This document shows, one piece after another, positions 35,491 through 43,784 of a DNA stretch of 64,000 nucleotides. Source of the DNA: Bacteroides sp. OM05-12. Lineage in GTDB: Bacteria > Bacteroidota > Bacteroidia > Bacteroidales > Bacteroidaceae. Below the pieces are notes generated by a model that made no database searches, was not told where the DNA came from, and worked only from the letters and a program-made list of their open reading frames with translations. Positions within the stretch are counted from its first letter, which is position 1. The number at the start of each line of letters is the position of its first letter. The position numbers and the translations under genes are program-made. The stretch spans positions 1-64,000 of the forward strand of contig NZ_QSUN01000007.1 of assembly GCF_003438995.1 (NCBI RefSeq), given 5' to 3'.

Positions 35491-37101
35491 ATGAGAACAA
35501 ATCAAACCGCATTATTAATCCCGCTTACCGCATTAACACTTGCTTCATGCGGCGGGGACAAAAAAGAGGTCAAGCGCCCTAATATAATATTTATGATGAC
35601 GGACGACCACACAACACAAGCAATGTCTTGTTACGGTGGCAACCTGATTCAAACACCTAATATGGATCGTATAGCCGATGAAGGTATTCGTATGGATAAC
35701 TGTTATGCGGTAAATGCACTATCCGGTCCTTCGAGAGCTTGTATCCTCACAGGCAAGTTCAGCCACATAAACGGTTTCACGGACAACGCATGCAGATTTG
35801 ACGGTAACCAACAGACTTTCCCAAAATTGCTACAGAAAGCCGGTTACCAAACTGCTATGATAGGAAAGTGGCATCTTATTTCCGAACCGCAAGGCTTCGA
35901 TTTTTGGAGCATTCTCAGCGGACAAGAAGAACAAGGCGATTATTATCAGCCCGACTTCCACGAGATGGGTAAAGAAATACAAGAACAAGGATACGTCACT
36001 GACATCATCACAGACAAAGCCATCCAATGGTTGGAAGGACGCGACAAGAACAAACCTTTTATGATGATGTATCATCAAAAGGCTCCGCATCGCGATTGGA
36101 TGCCTGCACAACGTTACTTGGGTATTTTCAATAATACGACTTTCCCGGAACCGTCCAATTTATTTGATAATTATGACGGACGTGGCCGTGCTGCCCACGA
36201 ACAAGATATGAGTATTGCCCATACACTACGGGATGATTGGGATTTGAAATTATTAAAGCATAATGAGATATTGGCATTACCGGACAGCAACAAGTTCAAA
36301 CAAGTGTATATGCGCATGACTCCCGCAGAGCAGGAAAAGTGGGATTCAGCTTATGCACAACGAATTACAGAATACCGCAAAGGAAACATGAATGAAAAAG
36401 AACTCATCAGCTGGAAGTACCAACAATATATGCGCGATTATCTGGCAACAGTATTAGCTGTCGATGAGAATATTGGACGCCTTTTAAAATACTTGGAAGA
36501 AATAGGAGAATTAGATAACACAATCATTGTTTATACTTCCGACCAGGGATTCTTCTTGGGTGAACATGGTTGGTTTGACAAACGTTTCATGTACGAGGAA
36601 TGTCAACGTATGCCATTTATCATCCGTTACCCTAAAGCTATCAAAGCAAGAAGCACTTCAAACGCTATTTGCATGAATGTAGATTTCGCTCCTACTTTCC
36701 TCGATTACGCCGGTATAGAAATACCGAAAGATATTCAAGGAATCTCTTTAAAGCCGATATGGGATAACGAAGGCAAAACTCCGGCAAATTGGCGTAGGGC
36801 TGCCTATTATCATTACTATGAATATCCTGCTGAACACATGGTAAAAAGGCATTATGGAATACGTACTCAAGATTTCAAACTAATTCATTTCTATAATGAT
36901 ATAGACGAATGGGAAATGTATAATATGAAAACAGATCCTAAGGAAATGAACAATATATATGGTAAACCGGAGTACGCTGAGAAACAGGCCGAACTAATGA
37001 AACTTCTTGAAGAGACACAGCAACAGTACGGTGACACAGATCCTACAGAGAAAGAAAGAGTGTTGTTTCATGGTGACCGCCGTTATCAGGAAAGACATTA
37101 A
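35491..37101 (+). CDS. S1-family sulfatase, serine type (probable N-acetylglucosamine-6-O-sulfatase)
   Basis: 536-residue lipoprotein (lipobox TLASC, Cys20). Metal-site DDH (38-40), and the modification motif SGPSRACILTG (Ser78-x-Pro-Ser-Arg), where Ser is converted to formylglycine by an anaerobic sulfatase-maturating enzyme, which must be encoded elsewhere. Further motifs: GKWHL, HQKAPHRDW, VYTSDQGFFLGEHGWFDKRFMYEE. It removes a sulfate ester from the sugar. The position next to PL12/GH88 and a ROK kinase is that of the B. thetaiotaomicron GlcNAc-6-sulfatase (S1_11), so that specificity is likely but not proven. No second sulfatase is present in the window. Confidence 0.9.
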   Translation: MRTNQTALLIPLTALTLASCGGDKKEVKRPNIIFMMTDDHTTQAMSCYGGNLIQTPNMDRIADEGIRMDNCYAVNALSGPSRACILTGKFSHINGFTDNACRFDGNQQTFPKLLQKAGYQTAMIGKWHLISEPQGFDFWSILSGQEEQGDYYQPDFHEMGKEIQEQGYVTDIITDKAIQWLEGRDKNKPFMMMYHQKAPHRDWMPAQRYLGIFNNTTFPEPSNLFDNYDGRGRAAHEQDMSIAHTLRDDWDLKLLKHNEILALPDSNKFKQVYMRMTPAEQEKWDSAYAQRITEYRKGNMNEKELISWKYQQYMRDYLATVLAVDENIGRLLKYLEEIGELDNTIIVYTSDQGFFLGEHGWFDKRFMYEECQRMPFIIRYPKAIKARSTSNAICMNVDFAPTFLDYAGIEIPKDIQGISLKPIWDNEGKTPANWRRAAYYHYYEYPAEHMVKRHYGIRTQDFKLIHFYNDIDEWEMYNMKTDPKEMNNIYGKPEYAEKQAELMKLLEETQQQYGDTDPTEKERVLFHGDRRYQERH

Positions 37102-37156
37102 GATTGTATAACAATAAAATAAAACAGAATAATATCAACTCATAACAATAAATACT

Positions 37157-38785
37157 ATGGATAGAAGAAATTTTTTGCGTAATACCGGCTGGTCTATGTT
37201 AGGATTAGCGGCATCAGGCAGCCTACTGAGCTCATGCATACAAGGAAGTAAAGAAGCAAAAAAGATAATGCCGTCACCAAGTAACCTAAAAATGTTTTGG
37301 GGTGACTTACATAACCACTGCAATATAACTTACGGACACGGAGATATGCGCGATGCATTCGAAGCGGCAAAAGGTCAACTTGATTTTGTCAGTGTTACTC
37401 CTCATGCCATGTGGCCGGATATTCCGGGGGCTGACGATCCTCGCTTAAAATGGGTAATAGATTACCATACCGGTGCTTTCAAGCGTTTGCGGAACGGTAA
37501 TTACGATAAGTACATTGCCATGACAAAGGAATATAATAAGGAAGGGGAATTCCTGACCTTTACAGGATATGAGTGTCACAGTATGGAACATGGTGACCAT
37601 GTTGCATTATGGCATGACATTGATGTTCCTTTGGTAGAATGTACTTCAGTAGAAGACTGGAAACAGAAACTGAAAAATGAAAAAGTATTCATCACTCCTC
37701 ACCATATGGGTTACCAAGAAGGTTATCGTGGATATAATTGGAAATTCTTTACCGAAGGCGACCAAACTCCATTTGTCGAGATGTATTCCCGCCACGGACT
37801 GGCAGAAAGCGATATGGGAGATTATCCATATCTTCACGATATGGGTCCACGTCATTGGGAAGGTACTATCCAGTATGGCTTGGAACAAGGTCACAAATTT
37901 GGTATTATGGGTTCTACCGACCAACATTCCGGCTATCCGGGAAGTTATGGTGACGGACGTATAGGAGTATTAGCCCCTTCTCTCACCCGTGATGCAATTT
38001 GGGATGCGCTTCGTACACGCCATGTATGCTGTGCTACCGGTGATAAAATCAACATTGATTTCCGCTTGAATGATGCCTTCATGGGAGATGTCGTTCGTGG
38101 TAATAGCCGTCGCATTTATCTGAATGTAGAAGGAGAAAGCTGCATTGACTATATCGACATTATCAAAAACGGCAGGGTATTAGCACGTATGAACGGCCCT
38201 CACATTCCGGTTATGCCTGAAGGCAACAATGTACGTTGCAAAATTAAAATGGAATTCGGATGGAACCGCGAAGAGCAATACGTACACTGGCAGGGGAAAT
38301 TAGGTATAGATAAAGGTGTAATCAATAACGTTATCCCATGTTTCCGTGGGGCGGCTTTCACTTCTCCGCAAGAAGGAGAGACTGAGTTTCATACACATGT
38401 CAACCGCATCCTTTCCACCAATGACAAAGAAACGGAACTTGACTTATATACCAGCAAGAACCCCAATACAACAACCCCAGCCACACAAGCTGTTATCTTA
38501 GACGTTACAATGCCAAAAGACGGCAAGATTACTGCCGAATTTAACGGAAAGAAGTTCAAGCATACACTTGGCGAACTATTGGAAGGATCGCAAACTCATT
38601 TTATGATCGGTTGGTTAAGTGAAGCCATCCTGTTCAACCGTGCCATGCCTGAAAGTAGCTTTACTTTCGAACATTATATGGAAGATACAGAACCGGAACG
38701 TGATACTGATTATTATTACGTTAGAGTGAGACAAAAGGATCAGCAATGGGCATTCAGCTCGCCAATCTGGGCAGAAAGGGTTTAA
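37157..38785 (+). CDS. PHP/DUF3604-like metal-dependent hydrolase-type protein with Tat-like lipoprotein signal
   Basis: 542 residues. The N-terminus has a twin-arginine pattern RRNFLRNT and a lipobox LLSSC (Cys27), so it may be folded and metal-loaded before export. PHP-type metal motifs: WGDLHNHC (His52, His54), VSVTPHA (His83), GYECHSMEHGDHVALW, FITPHHMGY, MGSTDQHSG. The layout resembles DUF3604 proteins. After ~310 it continues with a beta-rich region (INIDFRLNDAFMGDVVRG...) also usual for DUF3604. PHP enzymes hydrolyse phosphoesters or related bonds; the substrate here is unknown. It sits between the sulfatase and the ROK kinase (1 bp), so a step in sulfated amino-sugar processing is inferred. 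Confidence 0.8.
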   Translation: MDRRNFLRNTGWSMLGLAASGSLLSSCIQGSKEAKKIMPSPSNLKMFWGDLHNHCNITYGHGDMRDAFEAAKGQLDFVSVTPHAMWPDIPGADDPRLKWVIDYHTGAFKRLRNGNYDKYIAMTKEYNKEGEFLTFTGYECHSMEHGDHVALWHDIDVPLVECTSVEDWKQKLKNEKVFITPHHMGYQEGYRGYNWKFFTEGDQTPFVEMYSRHGLAESDMGDYPYLHDMGPRHWEGTIQYGLEQGHKFGIMGSTDQHSGYPGSYGDGRIGVLAPSLTRDAIWDALRTRHVCCATGDKINIDFRLNDAFMGDVVRGNSRRIYLNVEGESCIDYIDIIKNGRVLARMNGPHIPVMPEGNNVRCKIKMEFGWNREEQYVHWQGKLGIDKGVINNVIPCFRGAAFTSPQEGETEFHTHVNRILSTNDKETELDLYTSKNPNTTTPATQAVILDVTMPKDGKITAEFNGKKFKHTLGELLEGSQTHFMIGWLSEAILFNRAMPESSFTFEHYMEDTEPERDTDYYYVRVRQKDQQWAFSSPIWAERV

Positions 38786-38786
38786 T

Positions 38787-39731
38787 ATGTTGCACGCAAT
38801 AGGAATAGATTTAGGTGGAACATCTATCAAATACGCATTGATAGACCAACAGGGAAACTTCCTCTTTTCGGGGAAGATTTCCTCCCGCGCAAATGAATCG
38901 GCAGAAGCTGTTATCAGACAATTGGTAACAGCAGTAAAAACAGTTCAGGACTATGCACTGCGGAAGAACTGTCCGATTAAAGGCGTAGGAATCGGCACTC
39001 CGGGAATAGCTGATGCAACTAACCGTATGGTACTCGGCGGAGCGGAAAACATCAAAGGATGGGAAAATCTACCGCTGGCCGATATTATGGAAAAAGAAAC
39101 CGGACTACCAACACTGTTAAGTAACGATGCAAACCTGATGGGATTGGGTGAAACGCATTATGGGGCAGGTATGGGATGTACCCATGTGGTATTCCTTACC
39201 GTAGGAACAGGTATCGGCGGAGCTATCGTCATAGACGGTAAACTTTTCAACGGGTATGCTAATCGAGGTACAGAACTGGGACATGTACCACTGATTGCCA
39301 ACGGAGAACCTTGTGCCTGCGGCTCGGTAGGTTGTTTAGAACATTACGCCTCAACTTCCGCCCTAGTACGTAACTTTATACAGCAATACAAAAAAATAGG
39401 AATCTCTTTCAACAGTAATGAAGTAAACGGCGAAAAGATTATCGCACTATATAAAGGAGGTGATACGATAGCAAAAAAATGCCTTGAAGAACATTGTTCC
39501 TATTTAGGGCATGGAATTGCCGGATTTATTAATATCTTTAGCCCGCAAAGAGTCGTTATTGGTGGCGGGTTGTCTGAAGCCGGAGATTTTTATATTGATA
39601 TGGTACGACAGCAGGCTCTCAAGCACGCAATGGCGGATTGTGCAGTAAATACGACCATCATGGCCGCGAAATTAGGGAATAAAGCAGGTAGCATGGGAGC
39701 TGCCTGGATGGTTTTCTCATCAATTGAATAA
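38787..39731 (+). CDS. ROK-family sugar kinase (probable N-acetylglucosamine/glucosamine kinase)
   Basis: 314 residues; ATP phosphate motif GIDLGGTSIK, catalytic Asp in LSNDANLMGLGE, the ROK zinc motif CACGSVGCLE and the second phosphate loop TVGTGIGGAIV. Cytoplasmic. It probably phosphorylates the amino sugar released by GH88 and the sulfatase. It begins 1 bp after the PHP gene and is followed 4 bp later by the MFS permease, so the three are tightly coupled. A ROK kinase holds the same place in the known heparin locus of B. thetaiotaomicron. Confidence 0.92.
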   Translation: MLHAIGIDLGGTSIKYALIDQQGNFLFSGKISSRANESAEAVIRQLVTAVKTVQDYALRKNCPIKGVGIGTPGIADATNRMVLGGAENIKGWENLPLADIMEKETGLPTLLSNDANLMGLGETHYGAGMGCTHVVFLTVGTGIGGAIVIDGKLFNGYANRGTELGHVPLIANGEPCACGSVGCLEHYASTSALVRNFIQQYKKIGISFNSNEVNGEKIIALYKGGDTIAKKCLEEHCSYLGHGIAGFINIFSPQRVVIGGGLSEAGDFYIDMVRQQALKHAMADCAVNTTIMAAKLGNKAGSMGAAWMVFSSIE

Positions 39732-39735
39732 GATT

Positions 39736-40998
39736 ATGAAAAGAAACATTGGTCTATTGGCCCTCATCATGATGTTCTGGTTCGTGATTTCGTTTATCAC
39801 GAATATACTTGGTCCGTTGATTCCGGATATTATCAGCGGATTCAGTCTGACAAACCTTGCCATGGCAGGTTTTATCCCTACCTTTTTCTTTATCGCCTAT
39901 GCTATCATGAGTATTCCGGCCGGAATACTTATTGACCGTTTTGGTGAAAAGCCGGTATTATTCTGTGGCTTCCTTATGCCGTTTATCGGGACAATACTGT
40001 TTGCCTGTATGCCTACTTACCCGATGTTATTAGCCTCCTGCTTTATTATCGGATTAGGAATGGCAATGCTGCAAACTGTCCTCAATCCTCTCCAACGCGC
40101 TGTAGGCGGCGAAGAAAACTATGCATTCGTAGCAGAACTGGCACAATTCATGTTTGGTATCGCTTCATTTATAAGTCCGTTAGTATATACTTATCTGATA
40201 AAGAAGTTAGACCCTGTAACTTATGAAGCCGGGAAAAACATTTTCATTGATTCTTTGGCTGCCGTTACTCCGACCAGTCTTCCGTGGGTATCACTTTACT
40301 GGGTATTTACGGTTATTCTTTTAATAATGTTGGTAGCCGTAGCCATATCTAAATTCCCACGCATTGAGCTGAAGGATGACGAACGTGCAGGTTCCACTGC
40401 TTCTTATTTTGAGTTATTCAAGAAACCTTATGTATGGTTATTCTTCCTCGGCATCTTCTGCTATGTAAGTACCGAACAGGGAACAAGCATTTTCATGAGT
40501 ACATTCTTAGAAAAATACCATAGCGTAGACCCACAGGTAACCGGAGCAAGAATTGTAAGTTATTTCTGGGGATGTATGACCGCCGGATGTCTTATCGGAA
40601 TGCTTCTATTGAAATTATTCGATAGTAAACGTATTTTGGTGTATTCCGGAATACTGACAATCATTCTTTTAATCAGTGCACTTTACGGTCCTTTATCCAT
40701 AGCAGAAATAGCCTTTCCGGCTATCGGATTCAGTATTTCTATGATGTTTTCCATTGTATTCTCATTGGCTTTGAATTCTGCATCCAAGCATCACGGCTCA
40801 TTTGCCGGAATTCTTTGCTCCGGACTTGCCGGAGGAGCAGGCGGTCCACTGATTGTAAGCACCATAGCAGATGCCACAAACTTGCGTATAGGAATGTTGT
40901 TTATTCTCGTATTTGTTATTTACATTACGGCAATCGGTTTCTGGGCTAAACCATTAATCAACAATAAAACAGTGAAGCTAAGCGAACTTTTTAAATAG
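39736..40998 (+). CDS. MFS sugar permease (FucP/NagP-like)
   Basis: About 420 residues, twelve predicted membrane helices, starting MKRNIGLLALIMMFWFVISFITNILGPLIPD. The loop after helix 2-3 has the MFS motif (GILIDRFGEKPVLFCG), and the FHS-type signature QTVLNPLQRAVG is present in helix 4 as in fucose and GlcNAc permeases. I use ATG 39736; a TTG four codons earlier would overlap the kinase stop. It probably moves the amino sugar or disaccharide across the inner membrane to the ROK kinase encoded just upstream. Confidence 0.9.
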   Translation: MKRNIGLLALIMMFWFVISFITNILGPLIPDIISGFSLTNLAMAGFIPTFFFIAYAIMSIPAGILIDRFGEKPVLFCGFLMPFIGTILFACMPTYPMLLASCFIIGLGMAMLQTVLNPLQRAVGGEENYAFVAELAQFMFGIASFISPLVYTYLIKKLDPVTYEAGKNIFIDSLAAVTPTSLPWVSLYWVFTVILLIMLVAVAISKFPRIELKDDERAGSTASYFELFKKPYVWLFFLGIFCYVSTEQGTSIFMSTFLEKYHSVDPQVTGARIVSYFWGCMTAGCLIGMLLLKLFDSKRILVYSGILTIILLISALYGPLSIAEIAFPAIGFSISMMFSIVFSLALNSASKHHGSFAGILCSGLAGGAGGPLIVSTIADATNLRIGMLFILVFVIYITAIGFWAKPLINNKTVKLSELFK

Positions 40999-41003
40999 TA
41001 TTT

Positions 41004-41040
41004 CGAAAGTTCCGATGGCATAAGAGCATCGGACTTTCAT
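41004..41040 (+). terminator. Hairpin after the MFS gene
   Basis: Stem GAAAGTTCCGATG / CATCGGACTTTC (one bulged T) followed by ATTTTAT. It could be a partial terminator that lowers expression of PL15 relative to the upstream genes. Confidence 0.6.
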
Positions 41041-41080
41041 TTTATACTATGTAACCAACCTAATTCCATAAAACAATATC

Positions 41081-43699
41081 ATGTATAAACGATCTTTTAT
41101 TATAGGTCTGTTCATGATACTTGCCCTGCCTTACACACAAGCGCAGAAAAGTATCATGCATCTGACGCAACCGACATTGATGCACGAAGTACGCGAGACA
41201 CCCTCTCCGCTCGACGGGCAACATATCGCAATGAACCCTCCACGTTTCATGTGGCCGGACAAATTTCCACATCTTGGTGCAGTTCTTGACGGAGTGGATG
41301 GAAAAGATTTCAAACCGCATGTTACTTACCGTATCCGCATCGCACGTGACTCGAAATTCACAAAAGGCGTAATAACTGCCGAACGTAATTGGGCTTTCTA
41401 CAATCCTTTCCGTCTTTTTGAGAAAGGGAAATGGTACTGGCAACACGCCTATATAGATAAGAATGGCAAAGAAGAATGGTCTCCCGTTTATCATTTTTAT
41501 GTAGATGACAAGACTTTGGTATTCAATCCGCCTTCGCTGGAAGAGGTCCTGAATAAATTCCCGTCTACCCATCCTCGCATCTTACTGGAAAGAAAAGACT
41601 GGGACAACATTATCGAACGGAACAAGGACAATCCGGAAGCAAAATCTTATATTACCAAAGCAAACAAGTGTTTTCAACATCCGTTAAAACATCTGGAAGA
41701 AGAGATCGATACCACTCAGGTAGTAAAGCTGACCAATATTGTACAGCAACGTTCCGCTCTCATCCGTGAAGGGCGTAAGATAGTAGACCGTGAAGAAGCA
41801 AATATTGAAGCAATGGTACGTGCCTACTTACTAACTAAAGATGCCAGATATGCCCAAGAGGCATTCAAGCGTCTGTCTGAAATTATATCATGGAAAAGCA
41901 GCAAGTATTTCGCCGGCGACTTCAACCTCTCCACTATTTTATCGATGAGTACTTCCGTATACGACGGATGTTACGACATACTTACAACAGAAGAAAAAAG
42001 TCTGTTACTAAATACGATTCAAGAAAATGGACATAAATTCTATGAAGAATATGTCAATCATCTTGAAAACCGTATTGCAGACAACCATGTATGGCAAATG
42101 ACCTTCCGTATCCTGAATATGGCTGCATTCGCCACTTTGGGCGAACTGCCCGAAGCCTCTACATGGGTGGATTATTGCTATAACGAATGGATATCCCGTC
42201 TGCCGGGATTAAATACGGATGGTTCATGGCATAATGGCGACTCCTATTTCCAAGTAAACTACCGCACATTAATTGAAGTACCGGCATTCTACAGCCGTAT
42301 TACAGGTTTTGATTTCTTTGCCGATCCATGGTACAATAATAATGCATTATATGTGGTATATCACCAGCCACCGTTCTCACATGCCGCCGGACATGGCAAC
42401 TCACATGAGAACAAGCATACTCCTACGGGAGCTCGTGTAGGTTATGCCGAAGCACTGGCCCGGCAATGTAATAATCCGTGGGCAGCCGCTTATGTACGAT
42501 ATATTTTAAAGCGTGACCCGGATATTCTGAACAGTGCTTTTGAAGCCAAGCCCGCCGATCTCAGATGGTATCGTTGCATTACTCCCAAATCATTTCCGAC
42601 AGAAGAACATACACTGGATGAATTACCAACGGCGAAAGTTTTCAACGAAAACGGGGTGGCAACCATGCATACGGCATTAGGTAATCCAGAAAAGAATGCA
42701 ATGCTCTCTTTCCGTTCCAGTCCGTATGGTTCCACATCGCATGCCCTCGCCAACCAGAACGCATTCAACACTTTCTACGGAGGTAAACCTATATTCTACA
42801 GCAGCGGACATCGTACCGGATTCACAGACGACCATTGTATGTACTCCTATCGTAATACCCGTGCACATAATAGCATCTTAGTCAACGGCATGGGACAGAA
42901 AATCGGGACGGAAGGCTACGGATGGATTCCACGCTGGTATGAAGGCAACAAGATTTCTTATATGGTAGGTGATGCATCAAATGCTTACGGACAGGTAACA
43001 TCACCATTATGGTTGGAACGTGCCCGTTTATCCGGCACACAATTCACACCGGAGAAAGGTTGGGATGTTAATCGTCTGAAAATGTACCGACGCCATATCA
43101 TCCAATTAGGAATAAGCGGCATTTACGTCATCTATGATGAATTGGAAGGAAAAGAGCCCGTTACATGGAGTTATCTGCTACATACAACCGAATTTCCAAT
43201 GCAAGTAGACAAGCAAACAAATAGTATCACCGTAACCGGAAGAAATAATGCCGGCGGTGTATCTGTTGCACATTTATATTGCTCGGAAGAAATGCAAGAA
43301 GCCGTCACCGATACTTTCTTCTGTGCACCTACGAATTGGAAAAATGTAACCGATAAGAAAGGTAAGACCGTGAAATACCCTAACCATTGGCATTTCTCGG
43401 CTACCACCCCTAAAGCACCCGTAGCTCGTTTTCTTACCATTATAGATACCCACGACACAAATAAAAAAGATATAGAAGTTATACACAAGGGAGATTCATT
43501 TCAAGTGGGAGATTGGGAAATACATTGTAATCTCACCCCAAAAGGTAAAGCTGCAATCCGTGTAAGCAACAAGAAAGAAAAAGTATCTCTGGAGTATGAT
43601 GCCGGAAAGAAAGAAGGTAAAACCATTATTACAGATGAAGTAGAAGGGCAGAAAGTAAAAAAAGAACTATCCGACTATTTACCGGATTTTGAGATATAG
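41081..43699 (+). CDS. PL15-type heparin/heparan sulfate lyase (DUF4962 + heparinase II/III)
   Basis: 872 residues, signal peptide ending PYTQAQ. The N-terminal beta-sandwich and toroid are DUF4962-like (MNPPRFMWP, THPRILLERKDW, ADNHVWQMTFRILNMAAFATLGELPEA, TDGSWHNGDSYFQVNYRTLIEVPAFY); the C-terminal heparinase II/III domain shows FRSSPYGSTSHALANQNAFNTFYGG, SGHRTGFTDDHCMYSYRNTRAHNSILVNG. This architecture is that of the PL15 enzyme found in the B. thetaiotaomicron heparin locus. It cleaves heparin/heparan fragments; exo or endo mode cannot be read from the sequence. It lies 82 bp after the MFS gene behind a hairpin. Confidence 0.9.
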   Translation: MYKRSFIIGLFMILALPYTQAQKSIMHLTQPTLMHEVRETPSPLDGQHIAMNPPRFMWPDKFPHLGAVLDGVDGKDFKPHVTYRIRIARDSKFTKGVITAERNWAFYNPFRLFEKGKWYWQHAYIDKNGKEEWSPVYHFYVDDKTLVFNPPSLEEVLNKFPSTHPRILLERKDWDNIIERNKDNPEAKSYITKANKCFQHPLKHLEEEIDTTQVVKLTNIVQQRSALIREGRKIVDREEANIEAMVRAYLLTKDARYAQEAFKRLSEIISWKSSKYFAGDFNLSTILSMSTSVYDGCYDILTTEEKSLLLNTIQENGHKFYEEYVNHLENRIADNHVWQMTFRILNMAAFATLGELPEASTWVDYCYNEWISRLPGLNTDGSWHNGDSYFQVNYRTLIEVPAFYSRITGFDFFADPWYNNNALYVVYHQPPFSHAAGHGNSHENKHTPTGARVGYAEALARQCNNPWAAAYVRYILKRDPDILNSAFEAKPADLRWYRCITPKSFPTEEHTLDELPTAKVFNENGVATMHTALGNPEKNAMLSFRSSPYGSTSHALANQNAFNTFYGGKPIFYSSGHRTGFTDDHCMYSYRNTRAHNSILVNGMGQKIGTEGYGWIPRWYEGNKISYMVGDASNAYGQVTSPLWLERARLSGTQFTPEKGWDVNRLKMYRRHIIQLGISGIYVIYDELEGKEPVTWSYLLHTTEFPMQVDKQTNSITVTGRNNAGGVSVAHLYCSEEMQEAVTDTFFCAPTNWKNVTDKKGKTVKYPNHWHFSATTPKAPVARFLTIIDTHDTNKKDIEVIHKGDSFQVGDWEIHCNLTPKGKAAIRVSNKKEKVSLEYDAGKKEGKTIITDEVEGQKVKKELSDYLPDFEI

Positions 43700-43725
43700 G
43701 ACATTAACAATTGTGTAATACAACC

Positions 43726-43784
43726 ATTTCCCATTTAAGTTGTTGATAGGAATATTCACCTAAAACTTAACTTAAATGGGAAAT
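43726..43784 (+). promoter_or_regulatory. 16-bp inverted repeat enclosing the dcaP-type start codon
   Basis: Perfect arms ATTTCCCATTTAAGTT (43726-43741) and AACTTAAATGGGAAAT (43769-43784), loop 27 nt. The ATG at 43776 is inside the right arm, so a transcript that begins upstream could fold and hide the start codon. Confidence 0.75.

Noticed and set aside
35491..37101. Arylsulfatase of cysteine type
   Set aside because: The motif is Ser-Gly-Pro-Ser-Arg, so the modified residue is serine, not cysteine.
41060..41572. 170-codon minus-strand frame overlapping the PL15 start
   Set aside because: PL15 signal peptide and N-terminal domain are encoded on the plus strand; no support for the antisense product.
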